A program made the translations under genes and the position numbers. A DNA stretch of 64,000 bases from Clarkia xantiana subsp. parviflora (Eukaryota; Streptophyta; Magnoliopsida; Myrtales; Onagraceae): NCBI GenBank assembly GCA_036873135.1, contig JAPTYO010000017.1, positions 13,330,001 to 13,394,000 on the forward strand. Reading direction: 5' to 3'. The notes under the pieces were generated by a model that searched no databases, had not been told where the DNA came from, and saw only the letters and a list, made by a program, of their open reading frames with translations. Every line of letters starts with the position of its first letter. The first letter of the stretch is position 1. This document shows positions 42,075 to 53,999 of the stretch, piece by piece.

Positions 42075-42960
42075 GACGCCTGTTGGCGGTGCCTCCATTA
42101 GCGATGCAGAAAGTAAAGCCTCCAGTGGCGGTGCGGAAAAGTAAAGCCTCGGTCGGCGGTGCCTCCCTTGGTGGTGCAGAAAGTAAAGACCTCAATCGAC
42201 GATGCCTCCAGTGGCATGCGACAAGGAAAAGCCTCCAGCGGCGGTGCGGAAAGTAAAGCCTCCAGTGGAGGTGCGGAAAGTAAAGCCTCCAGTGGCGTGC
42301 GGGAAAGTAATGCCTCCAGTGGCGTGCGAGAAAGTAAAGCCTCCAGTGGCGTGCGGGAATGTAAAGCCTCCAGTGGCGTGCGGGAAAGTAAAGCCTCCAG
42401 TGCCGTGCGGAAAAGTAAAGCCTCCAGTGGCGTGCGGAAAGTAAAGCCTCCAGTGGCGTGCGGAAAAGTAAAGCCTCCAGTGGCGTGCGGAAAAGTAAAG
42501 CCTCCAGTGGTGTGCGGAAAAGTAAAGCCTCCAGTGGCGTGTGGAAAAGTAAAGCCTCCAGTGGCATGCAGAAAATAAAAACCTCGATCGACGACGCCTC
42601 CAGTGGCGTGCGACAAGGAAAAGCCTCCAGTGGCGTACAGTAAAGTAAAAACCTCGATCGACGATGCCTCAAGTGGCATGCGACAAGGAAAAGCCTCTAG
42701 TGGCGGTGCATAAAGTAAAGCCTCATATGTCTGAGAAATGCCTCTAATGGCGTCTGATGGAGAAGAGCCTCTAGTGGTGTGTGTCGGAGGAATGCCTCTA
42801 GTGGCATCCGTTTGGAGAAGAGCCTATAGTGGCATATGTCGGAGAAATGCCTTTTGTGGCGTCCGTCGGAGAAGAGCCTCTAGTGGCATATGTCGGAGAA
42901 ATGCCTCTAGTGGCGTCCGTTGGATAAGGGCCTCGAGTGGCTTGACGACTTGAATGCATG
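42075..42960 (-). repeat. 26-28-bp array of LARD2
   Basis: Over 20 units on the plus strand as AAGTAAAGCCTCCAGTGGCG with a TGCGGAA tail. From 42725 they change to GCCTCTAGTGGC with a GTCCGTCGGAGAAG tail. Frames are open in several phases as a result. Non-coding. Confidence 0.9.
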
Positions 42961-43239
42961 TCCCTAATTTTTGCCTAAACTGCGCATGACGCGAAAACCT
43001 AGCGGGATCTTTTTTTTTTTTTTAATCTCTCATATTCTCTCCTATTGCCACGGTCAAAATTTTAGACCGTGCCCCTCGGTTTTACTAATTTTTGCATGGA
43101 TTGCCCCTTGGGGTTTTCATTCCATCGGGATTCTATTTTCTCTCCTTTTACCATGATTGTAATTTCTGAATTTGCTATCATGCCCCTCATTTCCTAATTT
43201 TGCCTAGGCTGCCCTTTCGGGTTTTCAACCTAACGGAAG
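42961..43239. other. LARD2 link between arrays
   Basis: The mirror of LARD1 31001-31289, with GTGCCCCTCGG and CATGCCCCTCATTT phrases and a T run at about 43011. Non-coding. Confidence 0.45.
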
Positions 43240-44210
43240 CGCTCTTTTTTTTGGTAGCCGATTAAACGGTGGCTGTGACCCGTACTTTATTTCCCGTCTC
43301 GATGCGAGAGTATTTGTAGCCATTTGGAGGGTGACTGTGACCCTTTCCTCACCGTCTTCAATGTCGCGGGAGCTCTTTTGATTTGTAGCCATTTGGAGGG
43401 TGGCTGTGGCCCTTTCATTTATTTCCATCGTCGATGTTCCTGGAGTGCTCTTTTCGATTTGTAGCCGTTTTAAGGGTGGCTGTGGCCCTTTAAAATGATT
43501 TCCCGGCCTCACAATATTCACGAGAATACTCTTTATATGTAGCCATTTTGAGGGTGGCTATGGCCCTTTCAACAATCTCCCATCCTCTCATGATTCGAGG
43601 AACACTCTTTGTAGGTAACCATTTTAGGGGTGGCTGTGGCCCTTTCACTCATTTCCCGCCTATTGCGAGAGTGTTCTGTATCTGTAGCTGTTTGAAGGGT
43701 GGCTATGGCCCTTTTTTTATTTTTCCGCCCTTACAAGATTCGCAGGGTCACTCTTTTATCTGTAGCCGTTTGGAGGGTGGCTGTGGCCCTTTCACTTATT
43801 CTCCGCTTTTGATGTTGCGCGAGCGCTCTTTATCTGTAACCGTTTGAAGGGTGGTTGTGGCCCTTTCAAAAATTCTCCCGCCCTCTCAGGGTTCGCGGGG
43901 ATTGCTCTTTATATGTAGTCATTTGAAGGGTGACTGTGGCCCTTTTCATCCCGCTTTTGATAATGCAGGAGCTCTTTGTAGCCGTTTTAAGGGTGGTTGT
44001 GGCCCTTTGAATTGATTTCCCAGCCTCACAAGATTCATGGGAATACTCTTTATATGTAGTCATTTGAAGGGTGACTGTGGCCATTTTTATTCGTAGTTGA
44101 TTTAGGGACAACTGTGACCCTTTTATTTCTTCACTGCTCTCATAATATTAGCACAAACACTCTCTTCATTTTCCTGTAGCCGATTAAAGGGCGGCTGTGA
44201 CCCTAAAGAA
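43240..44210 (-). repeat. GGCCACAGCCACCCT array of LARD2
   Basis: About 12 degenerate units, visible on the plus strand as GGTGGCTGTGGCCC. Same family as 29880-31000. Confidence 0.85.
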
Positions 44211-44560
44211 AACTGAGTTTTTTTTTTTTTTGCTCTTCTTTTTTTTTCTTATTTTTTTTCTTATTTTTTCTCTTTTTTTACTCTCTTTTTTATTTTATTT
44301 TTGCTCTTTTACTTTTTCATCTCACCTTTTGCCATGATTGCCCCTGCAGGTTTTCAATCATGCCCCTCTCCCTGACTTTTGCCTAGGTTTTCAACCTAGC
44401 GGGAATTTATTTTTTTCTTTCGTTTTTCTTTTTTCAAATGGAAAGAAAATCTACAGAAACTAATCAACAACAACTATGTTACATGCTCCTAATAGCAGAT
44501 TAAACCTTTTAATTTCTCAAAACTTCTCCTGAGGAAAACTTGTCAAATAAGTTGATTATG
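44211..44560. other. T-rich low-complexity link of LARD2
   Basis: Long T runs and the GGTTTTCAACC phrase. No gene. Confidence 0.45.
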
Positions 44561-45670
44561 TCGGTGTCTTGGATGGAGGATCCTTTCAATGGGTGGACGA
44601 CACCGACAATAATTTCTTCTTCTTCTTCTTCCTCTCAAATGCTCTTTCATTAGCACGGTTGATCTTCATGGAATCTCGATCTTTTTTAACAGGAAGATCT
44701 CTGGATGTCTTCTATCTTCAACCATGCTTGATCTTAACAGGAATGCCCCACGGCTACATCTGACTGGTTCATAATTCGTCGCATGCTGGACGAATGGCCT
44801 GATTAATGAACACACATGGATGGTGTTGAGTTTGGCACAGTAGTCCGCAAATGGTAAATTTAGGCATAGATATCGTCTGAGGTATCTGGGATAACTGGCA
44901 TAAGAATGGTCGGCGAGCGAAGGGCTGTACATGAGATGTGCTCTTCAGGAGTTTTGATTTGGATGATTATCCAAGCTGCACAATGAATAAGGAAAAACTC
45001 AAATTTTGGGGATAAAAATGATCACAACTTTTCTTACCTTGGAGTTGGATTTTTCAGTGGGCAATGTGCTCGCTATGCGACTGGACTTGCTGCATGTCCT
45101 GATTCTCCTGCTCCACAACTTGTATATGTACACCTGCTGAAAAGTACATGCCCCTAGTGGCAGACTGAAAATTTCGGAACTTTTTTCGAAAGAGGATTCG
45201 GTTGATCGAGTCAAGCTACATTGATCGGCACATTGAATCTTCACGGGATTCTCGATGATCTCTTGAAATTTTCTCATCTCCTGACATGTCCGATCTCAAA
45301 GGGAGATTCCCCATGGTTACTGCTGAATGGTTTAAACCTGGCCACATAACGGTTGTATACCTCGTCTTGGAAAGCGTATGAATTTCACACATGGTGGGTG
45401 AAATTTTTCATAGAAACTCTTTGAAGCGCTCACGTTTCACACAGTTGCGGCATTGGTTAAAGTGGTCATCCGACTCGCAAAAGAGTAGGGACACTCAAAT
45501 CTCAAGAAAAAAATTAAGTACAATTTAATGCACCTCAGCGTTAGATATCTAGAGTGTGCAATTTTTTCGTTGTGCAACTGGATGACTGCATGTTCTTTTT
45601 TGTTGCCCCATCTAGCCGGCATAACCTATGTGTACATGACACCTTAACCAAGGGTACCTGAAAAGGGTGA
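44561..45670 (-). other. Gene-like segment of LARD2 with a conserved short intron
   Basis: On the minus strand, GGAGCAGGAGAATCAGGACA is followed by a GT...AG interval 45037-44976 (62 nt; donor GTAAGAAAAG, acceptor GTGCAG). After it comes TTGGATAATCATCCAAATC and a segment with CTGAAGAGCACATCTC. LARD3 has the same donor and acceptor. Farther upstream the phrase ATGACCAC...GCCGCAAC...GTGTGAAAC is shared with LARD3, including a stop. Possibly an ancestral coding region; no family recognised. Confidence 0.5.
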
Positions 45671-47944
45671 ATGAAAAATCATTGTAGAGAATATGAGAAA
45701 TCATGCATGATTTTGGAAAACTCTAATGTCATTCATTTCATGATTTTGATTACTTTTTTGAAAAAGAATCAAAATTTGTGGAAAAATGTGTTTTTGCACC
45801 ATCATGGAGTTTACTGAGTTTGCTGAATGCATTATCTGGCTCGAACGCGGGACGAATGCTCAAAACAAAGTTTTTTTTAAAAAGGTTTTCTCGTCCTTTG
45901 TTTAAACTCGAATAGTAGCACTCAATTGCACAGTTAAACTTTTTTAAAAAAAGAATCAAAACTCCCATTTTTTAAATGCTCGCTCATGCGAATGTTGAAA
46001 TGACGATCTTGCCAAAAAAAGTGCAATACACCTTGGATAAAAACGAATGATACTTTGATTTTTTTTTTTTTAATGCTCATGCATGCTCGAAAGTTAAAAT
46101 TCTACTGTTAAGGAAGTTACAACTTAACATCTTACCTGAATGACGCATATGAAATGCATTCTGAAAGTTAAGATTCTATTTCATAACTTACAACAGTTTA
46201 CCTGAATAATGCATATGAAATGCATATTTTGAAATGAAAATTTCAAGTGGATTTTTTTTTTAAATAATGCAACTGAGATGCATGCGTGAATTTGAAAGCT
46301 CTATAGCTAAAAAAAAAAAAAACTCAAAATTTACCTGAAATGTTTTTTTTATAAAAAAAATAATGCATATTGAATGCACCCTTTAAAAAAAAATCTGGTA
46401 AAAAGGTTTTTTTTGAAAATGATGCATATGCAATTCATGTTTGAAATTAAAAAACTCTAAGAGCCAAAAAGGAACTACAAATTTTCCTAATTTTTTTTTA
46501 AATGATGCACATTGAATGCACTAACAAAATTTTACAACTTACATGAAAGTTTTTTTCCAAAAAATAATGCGTATGAAACACATGCTTGAAATAAAACATT
46601 CTGGTAAGTGATTTTGAAAACAACACATGGAGTACATGTTTGAAACTAAATGTTCTACGACTAAGAATGTGTACAATCTATCAAAATATTGTTTTTCCTA
46701 AAACAATGCACATGCGATGCACATGAGATGCATACTTGAAATGAAAGTCCTACAGTCAATATAATTTACAAGTTATCTGAAAATATTTTTTTGTTTTTTG
46801 TTTTTTTAATGAGGAAAAAATATGAGATGCACAAAAATAAACACAAGATGCAAACATAAAAATAAAAGTTCTACAACTGAGAAAAATTACAATTTACCTG
46901 AAAGTTTTTTTCGAAAATAATGCATATGATATGCATTTTTTTTTATTAAAAATTCAGATAAAATGTTTTTTAAACAAAGAGTCCTAAAACTAAGAGAGCT
47001 TATGGTTTATCTAAAAAGTTTTTTTTAAAATTAATGCATATTTGATGCATTATTAAAAAGTAAAACAGTTCAGTTAAAAAGTTTTTTTTTTAAAATGATG
47101 CATATAGAATGCACGTTCGAAATTAGAAACTCTAACAGTTAAATTTTCCTAAATTTTTTTTTTAAGCAATGCATATACAATACACTAACCAAAATTACAA
47201 CTTACCTGAAGAGTTTTTTTCAAAAATATTACGTACAAAACACATGTTAAAAATAAAAATTCAGGTAAGATACTTTTTTAGAGAAAAAATGCATATGAAA
47301 GGCATGTTTGAAAGGAAGATCTAATAGCTAAAGAAATTAATTTTTCTGAAATTTTTTTTTTTAGTAATGCGTAACGCAGTAACAAAAATTACAACTTACC
47401 TGAGAGTTTTTTTTTTTTAAATAATGCGCATGTGACGCATTTTTAGAATAAAAATTTAGGTAAATATTTTTTTTTTTAGAAACAATGCATCTGAAACACA
47501 TGTTTAGAAATAAAAATCTACAACTAAGGGATTAACTACTTAGCTAAAAATGTTTTTTTGGTTTTTTCTGAAAATAACGTATACAAAATGCATTTTAAAA
47601 TTAGAAGCTCTAATAGCTAAGGGTAATTAAAATTTCCAAAATGTTTTTTTAACAACGCATGTATGATGCACTAAAAAATTACAACTTACCTGAAGAGATT
47701 TTGTATGAAACGCAATGTTGAATTTATAAATTCAGGTAAGATTTTTTTTTTTTAAACAATGCGTACGAGATGCATGTTCGGAAATAAAAATTCTACGACT
47801 AAATGACTAACTATTCAGCTGAAAAAGTTTTTTTTTTTTTTTTTAATATGCGATGAGATGAATGCATGAGAAATAAAATCTATACAAACAGTCGCATGAT
47901 AACAGTTACAACAAAAACAGATCACGTTAGGGGGGTAAAAAAAA
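45671..47944 (-). repeat. AT-rich degenerate array of LARD2
   Basis: Irregular units of about 90-120 bp with ATGCATATGAAATGCAT-like palindromes, homopolymer runs and ACTTACCTGAA (minus strand TTCAGGTAAGT), for example at 47201-47210, 47394-47403 and 47694-47703. The right part from about 45960 is the most regular. Non-coding. Confidence 0.75.
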
Positions 47945-48113
47945 TGTGTGGCTTTGCTCTACAAGGTAGGTTCCACTGATAGGTAACCGACAAGGTGGTT
48001 TCCTCACCCATTATAGGGATCATAAGACCTTCGCAAGCGAGTAGAGTTTTTCCGAGCCGTACCGACAGCCCAGCCGCTCCGGTCGTACCGTACTAAACCT
48101 CCGGGGTTCCTAG
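47945..48113 (-). other. Conserved leader block of LARD2
   Basis: Reverse counterpart of 17121-17290, from GTGTGGCTTTGCTC to CCGGGGTTCCTAG. Confidence 0.6.
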
Positions 48114-48328
48114 TCTCCATGGGTTTTAGGCGTTTTGGTCATTACACTAAAGTGGTGTGTACAAATGCAAACAATGCATAATCCAACAAAGAAAAATAGT
48201 CAGTCATAAAAAATTAACTCCACACCTGAAATTATACAAAAAAATCAAGTTAGAATAACAAAGTCAAGTATGAATAAATAATAAAACATGGCAAATAAGC
48301 AAATATAAAGAGCCCGAACCCTCGATTC

Positions 48329-48346
48329 TCCCCAGCAGAGTCGCCA
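48329..48346 (-). other. Primer-binding site of LARD2 (Arg-tRNA type)
   Basis: The reverse complement reads TGGCGACTCTGCTGGGGA, identical to LARD1's PBS. Confidence 0.8.
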
Positions 48347-48349
48347 AAT

Positions 48350-50376
48350 TGTCGGACCTAAATCTAACCTACCGCGATTTACGTTTTGAAAACGTGCGAA
48401 TTTTGAAAAGAGTCGCCACTAGTTAATTAAGGCTAACTAGAATCCTACATTACCTAAGAGAATAACGAATTACACACCTAGGTATAAAATCAATTTACGA
48501 TCAGAAATACGAGTTCAAGGGTTCTGTTACAAATTAAAACTCATGGAATTAATCACGCCCTTTCGGTACTCAATTCGCGAATTTGCAAATTTTATTGTTT
48601 ATACATATATTACACTAAATTAATCCAACAATGTAAAAATTAATCAAATTTCATCATACGAAAAGATATTACTAAATATAATCCCAAATCTAACAATTTA
48701 TTATATCCTATAATTCCTATTAAAAATGAAGTCTAAAATACTAAAAAAACTTTTAACATGCTATCAAATTAAAATTAATCACTTTAAATTAAACTACTAA
48801 TTAAATTTTAGAAATTACATTTAAATTATTAATTAAATCTAACTAATTACATTTAAATTATTAATTAATTTTAATATAATAATAATAATAATATAAAACA
48901 GAAAATATAATAACAAAATATTAATAATAAACTGTTAATGAATAAAATAAAATAAAATAAAAAATAGAAACGGGATTACGGGATTACCTGGCGCCGGCGA
49001 TGGGAGCTGTGGCCAGAGCTGCTGCTTGCTGTGGAGGTCGCGGCAGCGTGTGGTGACGGCGGCGGACACTCCGGCGGGGTCAACAGAAGGATGCGGTGGC
49101 GACACGGGTGGCGACACGGGCGGCGAACGGCGGTCGGTGATGGACCTGGAAACTCCTGCACGGTCGCAGCAGATGCAGGTCTGGCGGGAATCAGGTGGTC
49201 CGACGCGTCGTGGCGGTGGGCGGTCGGTGCGGGGCGGCGACGGGACGGCGAGGCGGTGGCGGCGGGCCGGGTGGCCGGAGGTTGAGCAGCTACTAGGCCT
49301 GTCAATTTTACCCGTGACCCTCGGGTGACCCGCAAATGACCCGCCCACGGGTCGGGTACGGGTGACCCTAAGTATGCTAACGGGTCATTCACGGGTTGAC
49401 CCGTAAATGACCCGTTGAGAGCGGGCCGGGTACGGGTTTTGGATTAGGACCCGTACCCGGCCCGTGACCCGTTTAAATCAGTTTTTTTTTTTTTCGTTTC
49501 CCTAAATAATGGCTAAAATCTAAATGCTAAATTGCTAACCCTAGGCGCGCTAGTCCTCTCACTCTTAGTCACTCCTTCCAATCTTAGACTTCTTTCTATA
49601 TACCGACAAATTAAACTACTAATTAATATTTGATCTCATAATTAATTGATATCCAATTACTTTCGTACGTCCACTCAAATTCGGGTGCATATATTAGTAG
49701 TGTGCGTTCGAACGAGTTCGAAACATCACTTATTTAAATTTGCATTGCATGTTTGACCCGAGTCACGGGTCAACACGGGTCAACCCGTTGACCCGTGTCC
49801 CGGGTACGGGTTTATAATCCTGACCCGTGATGACCCCCGGGTCAATCACGGGTCGGGTCGTCCGTGACCCGCGGGTCACGGGTCACGGGTTGTGACCCGT
49901 TGACAGGCCTAGCAGCTACAGCCGGCAGGAAGACCAGAGGCGGGAGGAAAAAAAAAGATTTTCTGATGTGTTTTTTTCTGTCTTTTACAATGTAAACTAG
50001 ACCCCTATTTATACTAAAACCCTAGTCTAGATTACAGATAAAATACAAATAAAAAATACTAACAGATAATTATTCTAGAGAATATTCCTAAGAATATTTA
50101 TCTTTACAGGTAATTATTTTTTTTTAATAAAAAATAATATCTGGAGATAAATATCTTACTGATAATTTTCTAAAATAAAAAAAAACTAATTATTATATAT
50201 ATATTTTAAATAATTCCGAAAATATTAAATAAATTCGAAATAATTTAAAATATATTTTATAATAATTTCCCTAATGTGCCCTTGAGAATTTTTGGAGACT
50301 TTGTGGCTTGACGCGTCCGGAATTTGACGTATCATATGTAACGTCGTTACGTCCGGGTCAAAATCGAGTGTTTACA
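48350..50376 (-). repeat. LARD2 5' LTR (right), carrying a MITE
   Basis: 2,027 bp, or about 1,401 bp without the 618-bp MITE and its 8-bp duplication. It matches 40441-41907. The minus-strand TATA is at 50006-50013. Confidence 0.92.
49294..49911. mobile_element. hAT-type MITE
   Basis: Terminal inverted repeats TAGGCCTGTCAA and TTGACAGGCCTA with a perfect 8-bp TSD GCAGCTAC (49286-49293, 49912-49919). The left LTR (about 41383-41394) shows the uninterrupted site GAGCAGCTACAGCC. The 618-bp body has no transposase frame. It is rich in GACCCG / CGGGTC steps, especially in the outer 200 bp on each side, giving strong self-complementarity. Confidence 0.93.
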
Positions 50377-50435
50377 TCAGCAATGATACCTTCTTAGCTG
50401 TAAAGACGAAAACGAAAGGACAGTTAGAATATTAC

Positions 50436-51375
50436 CCAAGGAACGAGGTTAGAAGGGCCGTCGAAGAGTTGGCCCCCGGATATGATATCAAGGAGTCGGA
50501 TCCCGGTCAGAACCAGGTCCCGCTCCCCGATGGAGTTGGCGTCGAGGGGAGTGAAGGAGTCCCCCCAACGATAAAGCTGGATGCACTGGAGAATCTGGAA
50601 ATCCTCCTCGGAATAAGTGTGGAAAGCGGGAGCAGGGTCCGCCACAACCTCCCATCGGGGCCATGGGATGGAGCTGTTGTGGATGAAGAAATAACTCCTC
50701 TTCCAGCCACTGTTGTCGGGCCCCGAGTCAGTGATGAGCCCCCGACCCTTGGCGACCTTCCAGGTGTCACCATTCCAACTGTTCCGAGAGAGCTGCACCT
50801 TGCTCCAATTAGGCATCCGCGGGTAGAAGGCGCAGACCCCGGCATCATTGCACTTCAGCCCATAGAAGGTCCGGAAGAGTCGGAGGCTATAGGGCCACCG
50901 TTGACGGAAGCAAAGAACGTGGAAAGAATTCCACACGCGGATGGCGTGGGGGGAGAAAGTAGTCGGATGTGTCTTGTAATATGTACACATCTCGACTATG
51001 TCCCCACAGAAGGGGAATCGGATCCCTGCCGATATTTGCCCGGTGGAGACAAACACCTCCCCTTCCCGGGGACGGGTGGCCACAGGCTCACCCGGGACGC
51101 GGGGCCAAGGAAAAGGGAAGCGAGGCTCCCAGGTGGAAGTAATGCACCCCTCCTGGAGAGCTGCATCATAGGCAGTGTCGGAAATCTCATTGGCCGCATA
51201 ATCGAAGTTGAAGGGCTTCCTCCTCCCGGAACTGGATTCATCGTCTGGAAAGTAATCAGAGCAAGAAAAGGCACAGTCGATTTCCGCAAAAGTTCGAGTA
51301 AATTAATTGATATTTAAAGGAAAAACTACGCTAACAAGTCTCTTCGGAATCGAAGGAGAGAATCTTACCAGACAT
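50436..51375 (-). pseudogene. Element D antisense gene, exons 1 and 2
   Basis: Read on the minus strand: exon 1 ATGTCTG (51375-51369), intron 1 (51368-51245, 124 nt, GTAAGATT...CCAG) and exon 2 (51244-50436). The exon 2 frame is open from the acceptor to TGG before the intron 2 donor GTAATATT. It has all landmarks (FVSTG, FPFCG, YYKTHPTTF, GVCAFYPRMPNW, LYRWGDSFTPLDA, QLFDGPSN) but differs from A and B at many residues, including NSWNGDTWKVAKG, so it is a separate lineage. This is the best preserved exon 2 in the window together with A's. Intron 2 is interrupted by LARD2. Confidence 0.85.
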
Positions 51376-51522
51376 GATTGAATCGGAGGAGAAAGGGTGA
51401 TCTTGGTGGTCGGAGATTCTGGTCGCCGGAGTGTTGATCAGAGAAAGAAAGGAGAACTCGAGCTTTTGAAAATACAGAGAAGGAAATGGTAAAGAAGAAC
51501 TGAATAGTGCCAAGATTTGGGG

Positions 51523-51529
51523 TTTTATA
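51523..51529 (-). promoter_or_regulatory. TATA box of D's antisense gene
   Basis: Minus strand TATAAAACCCCAAATC, about 150 bp before the ATG, matching A and B in place. The telo-box is not exact here. Confidence 0.65.
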
Positions 51530-51865
51530 GGAGAGAGGACAGTCAAAGAGACGTTACAATCCAAGCCGTTGTAGATAAAACGCCTCAATCTGAGTCGTCG
51601 AAGCACTAGAGACAAAACGGTTATAAAGTGCTTTTTCAGAAAAAAAAACAGGCACGGGTGCCAAAACCGTCGCTTCGTCACCTGCTGCATTTAATAGTTG
51701 AGTAACCGAGAAATCTTTTCGGATTCGGTGGTTATCCTCGTAACATCGGGGAATCTTGGAGGAGGAGATCCGCTTCAAAAGATTTTCCGAGAAGTCGAAA
51801 GCCTCCGATGCCGATATCGGGAGGTCTGGAACTGGAAGACACGACGAACTATAAGTCCCTCGTGT

Positions 51866-51877
51866 CTTGGGGGCAAA
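51866..51877 (+). other. Polypurine tract of element D
   Basis: TCTTGGGGGCAAA directly before the LTR start TGATGGG. Confidence 0.7.
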
Positions 51878-52549
51878 TGATGGGTTCCGACATAGCCGTT
51901 AGGCCCATTGACGACAAGTAAACGGAGTAAACGGCGAGATAGGCCCGTTGGGCTCCGAGAGAGGCCTGGAGGGCCAATAACGGAAGTCCCGACAAGGTCG
52001 GTCCCGACATGGAGCTGGACGCTCCCGATGATATGCCCATGAGTAGGCCCCGACGATATGCCTTTGAATAGGCCCCGACGATATGCCTTTAAGTAGGCCC
52101 CGATACTGAATCCCTGAGAATATAGGCCCTGTCCCGATGACGAGGGGCCCCGAGCGGTGACCAAAGGAGATAACTCTGGAGTCCCCGACATCCGTCGGGA
52201 CTTGCCACCAGAGGACGAGGCCGAGAAACACGCCCACTACCAGCGTAGTGGGAAGGTGGCCTGAAAAGACGGAACGTGGGCTAATGGGCCGAGATACACG
52301 GAACGTGGCAGTTATCTCAACAGGTAACTGAGGTAATCCCTCCCCTATATAAAGGAAGGAGTTACCTCAGGATTCATTACATTGACTTACATACTGATAT
52401 TTGCTTACCAGCAATCGAGATACTCATTTAAGCATCAGAGAGGGATTCTGGGTCACCGCCCGGTCTATCCCCTTCTTGCAGGATTACTTGGAGCGAAGGA
52501 GTTCGGACTTCCGTCAAGAACGTACCGGAGTTCCAACCGTGATCCAACA
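51878..52549 (+). repeat. 3' LTR of element D
   Basis: 672 bp from TGATGGGTTCCG to GTGATCCAACA. A three-copy 25-28-bp repeat with GGCCCCGACGATATGCC lies at about 52020-52105. TATA CCTATATAAAGG at about 52344. It lacks the multiplied TATCTCGGCC repeats of A and B. Confidence 0.9.
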
Positions 52550-53999
52550 CCCCCTAACATGTCGTGTTTTATCCATGTTTCTTTTGTTGTAAAGCAGTTA
52601 TCAGGTAAACTGTAAGTTTTCTAACTATGTAACTTTATTTCTCATGCATTCTGTCATTGCATTTAAAAAAACAAAAACAAAAACAAAAAAAAAAAACTTT
52701 TCAGCTAAGTAGTTAGTCATTTAATTGTATATTTTTTTTCCTAACATGCATTCCGTGTGCATTATTTTCAAAGTCTTTTACTCGAATTTTTTACTTCAAT
52801 CATGCATCTGATATGCACTTTTTAAAAACTCTTCAGGTAAGTTGAATTTTTTTTGTGCGTCACATATGCATTACTTTAAAAAAAAAAATTTAGGAAAATA
52901 TGTAATTCCTCTTTAGCTATTAGGGCTTCTAATTTCGAATATGCATTCCATAGGCATCATTACAAAAATTTGTTACCTTAATTGTTTTATTTTAAATAAT
53001 GAAAAAAAAAAACTTTTTAGATAAATCGTAGGCTCTTTTAGTTTTAGAGCTCTTATGTTTAAAAACATTTTACCTGAATTTTAATTAAATACATGCATTT
53101 CATATGCATTATTTTCGGGGAAAAAAAAAACCTTTTCAGGTAAATTGTGATTTTTTAGTTGTAAAACTTTTATTTTTAAGTTTGCATCATATTTTTGTGC
53201 ATCTCATATGCATTCTTTTCAAAAAAAAAAAAAAAAATCACCTTAATCTTTAATTATGAGCAACTTGGATGCATTGATTTTTTTTCCCTCTTTAAATAAA
53301 CAAAAAACAAAAAAAATTTAGGTAGCTTGTAAGTTTCTTAACCGTACAACTTTCATCTCATGTACATCTCATAGGCATTGTTTTAGGAAAAACGAATTTT
53401 AAGACAGATTGTAAATCTTCTCTTAGTTGTTGAGCTTATAATTCCAAACATGCACTGCATTTGCATTTCTTTTTATAAAAAAACTTTACCTGGATTTTTC
53501 ATCTCGTGCATGCGTTCCATATGTACCCTTCAGGTAAACTGTTGTAAATTGTAAAAAAAAAAAATTAACAGTATAATTTTAACTTTCGAGCATGCATGAA
53601 CATTTTTAAAAAAAAAATCAAAGTGTCATTCATTTTTATCCAAGGTGTATTGCACTTTTGCTGCAAGATTGTCATTTCAACCTTCGCATGAGCTAGTCTT
53701 TTAAAAAAAAAATTGATTCTATTTTTGAGAAAAGAGTTTAACTGTTCAGTTGAGTGCGACTATTCGAGTTTAAACAAAGGACGAGAAAATATTTTTGAAA
53801 AAACTTTGTTTTGAGCATCTGTCTTACGTTCGAGCCAGATAGTGCACTCAGCAAACTCAGTAAACTCCATGATGGTGCAAAACACCTTAGATCATAAATG
53901 TGGATTCTTTTTAAAAAAAAAATGTAATCAAAATTATGAAATGAATGACATTAGAGTTTTCAAAAAAAATCAAGCATGATTTCTCATATTCTCTACACG
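52550..53999 (+). repeat. AT-rich degenerate array of LARD3
   Basis: CAGGTAAGT-type motifs (52834-52842, 53137-53145), ATGCAT steps and A or T runs as in LARD1. The right part (53640-53999) is the mirror match of LARD2 45700-46060. Confidence 0.75.

Larger units (their letters stand above)
40441..50376 (-). mobile_element. LARD2: complete non-coding Tat/Ogre-type LTR element
   Basis: 9,936 bp with TSD TCAGC (40436-40440, 50377-50381). The LTRs are 40441-41907 and 48350-50376. The PBS is at 48329-48346 and the PPT at about 41908-41921, minus strand. The 6.4-kb interior encodes no gag or pol. On the minus strand it holds the conserved leader, an AT-rich array, a gene-like segment, the GCCACAGCCACCC array, a 26-28-bp array and a stem-loop beside the PPT. 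It sits inside intron 2 of element D's antisense gene. Confidence 0.93.
50382..52549 (+). mobile_element. Element D, right fragment: antisense gene start, PPT and 3' LTR
   Basis: The element points right (its LTR is the reverse of A's). It is preserved from intron 2 of its antisense gene to its 3' LTR. The left continuation lies at 40186-40440 beyond LARD2. No D gag-pol remains. Its right flank is LARD3. Confidence 0.88.

Noticed and set aside
42040..42679. Minus-strand 193- and 210-codon repetitive frames (LEALLFRTP type)
   Set aside because: Product of the 26-28-bp array, open in several phases at once.
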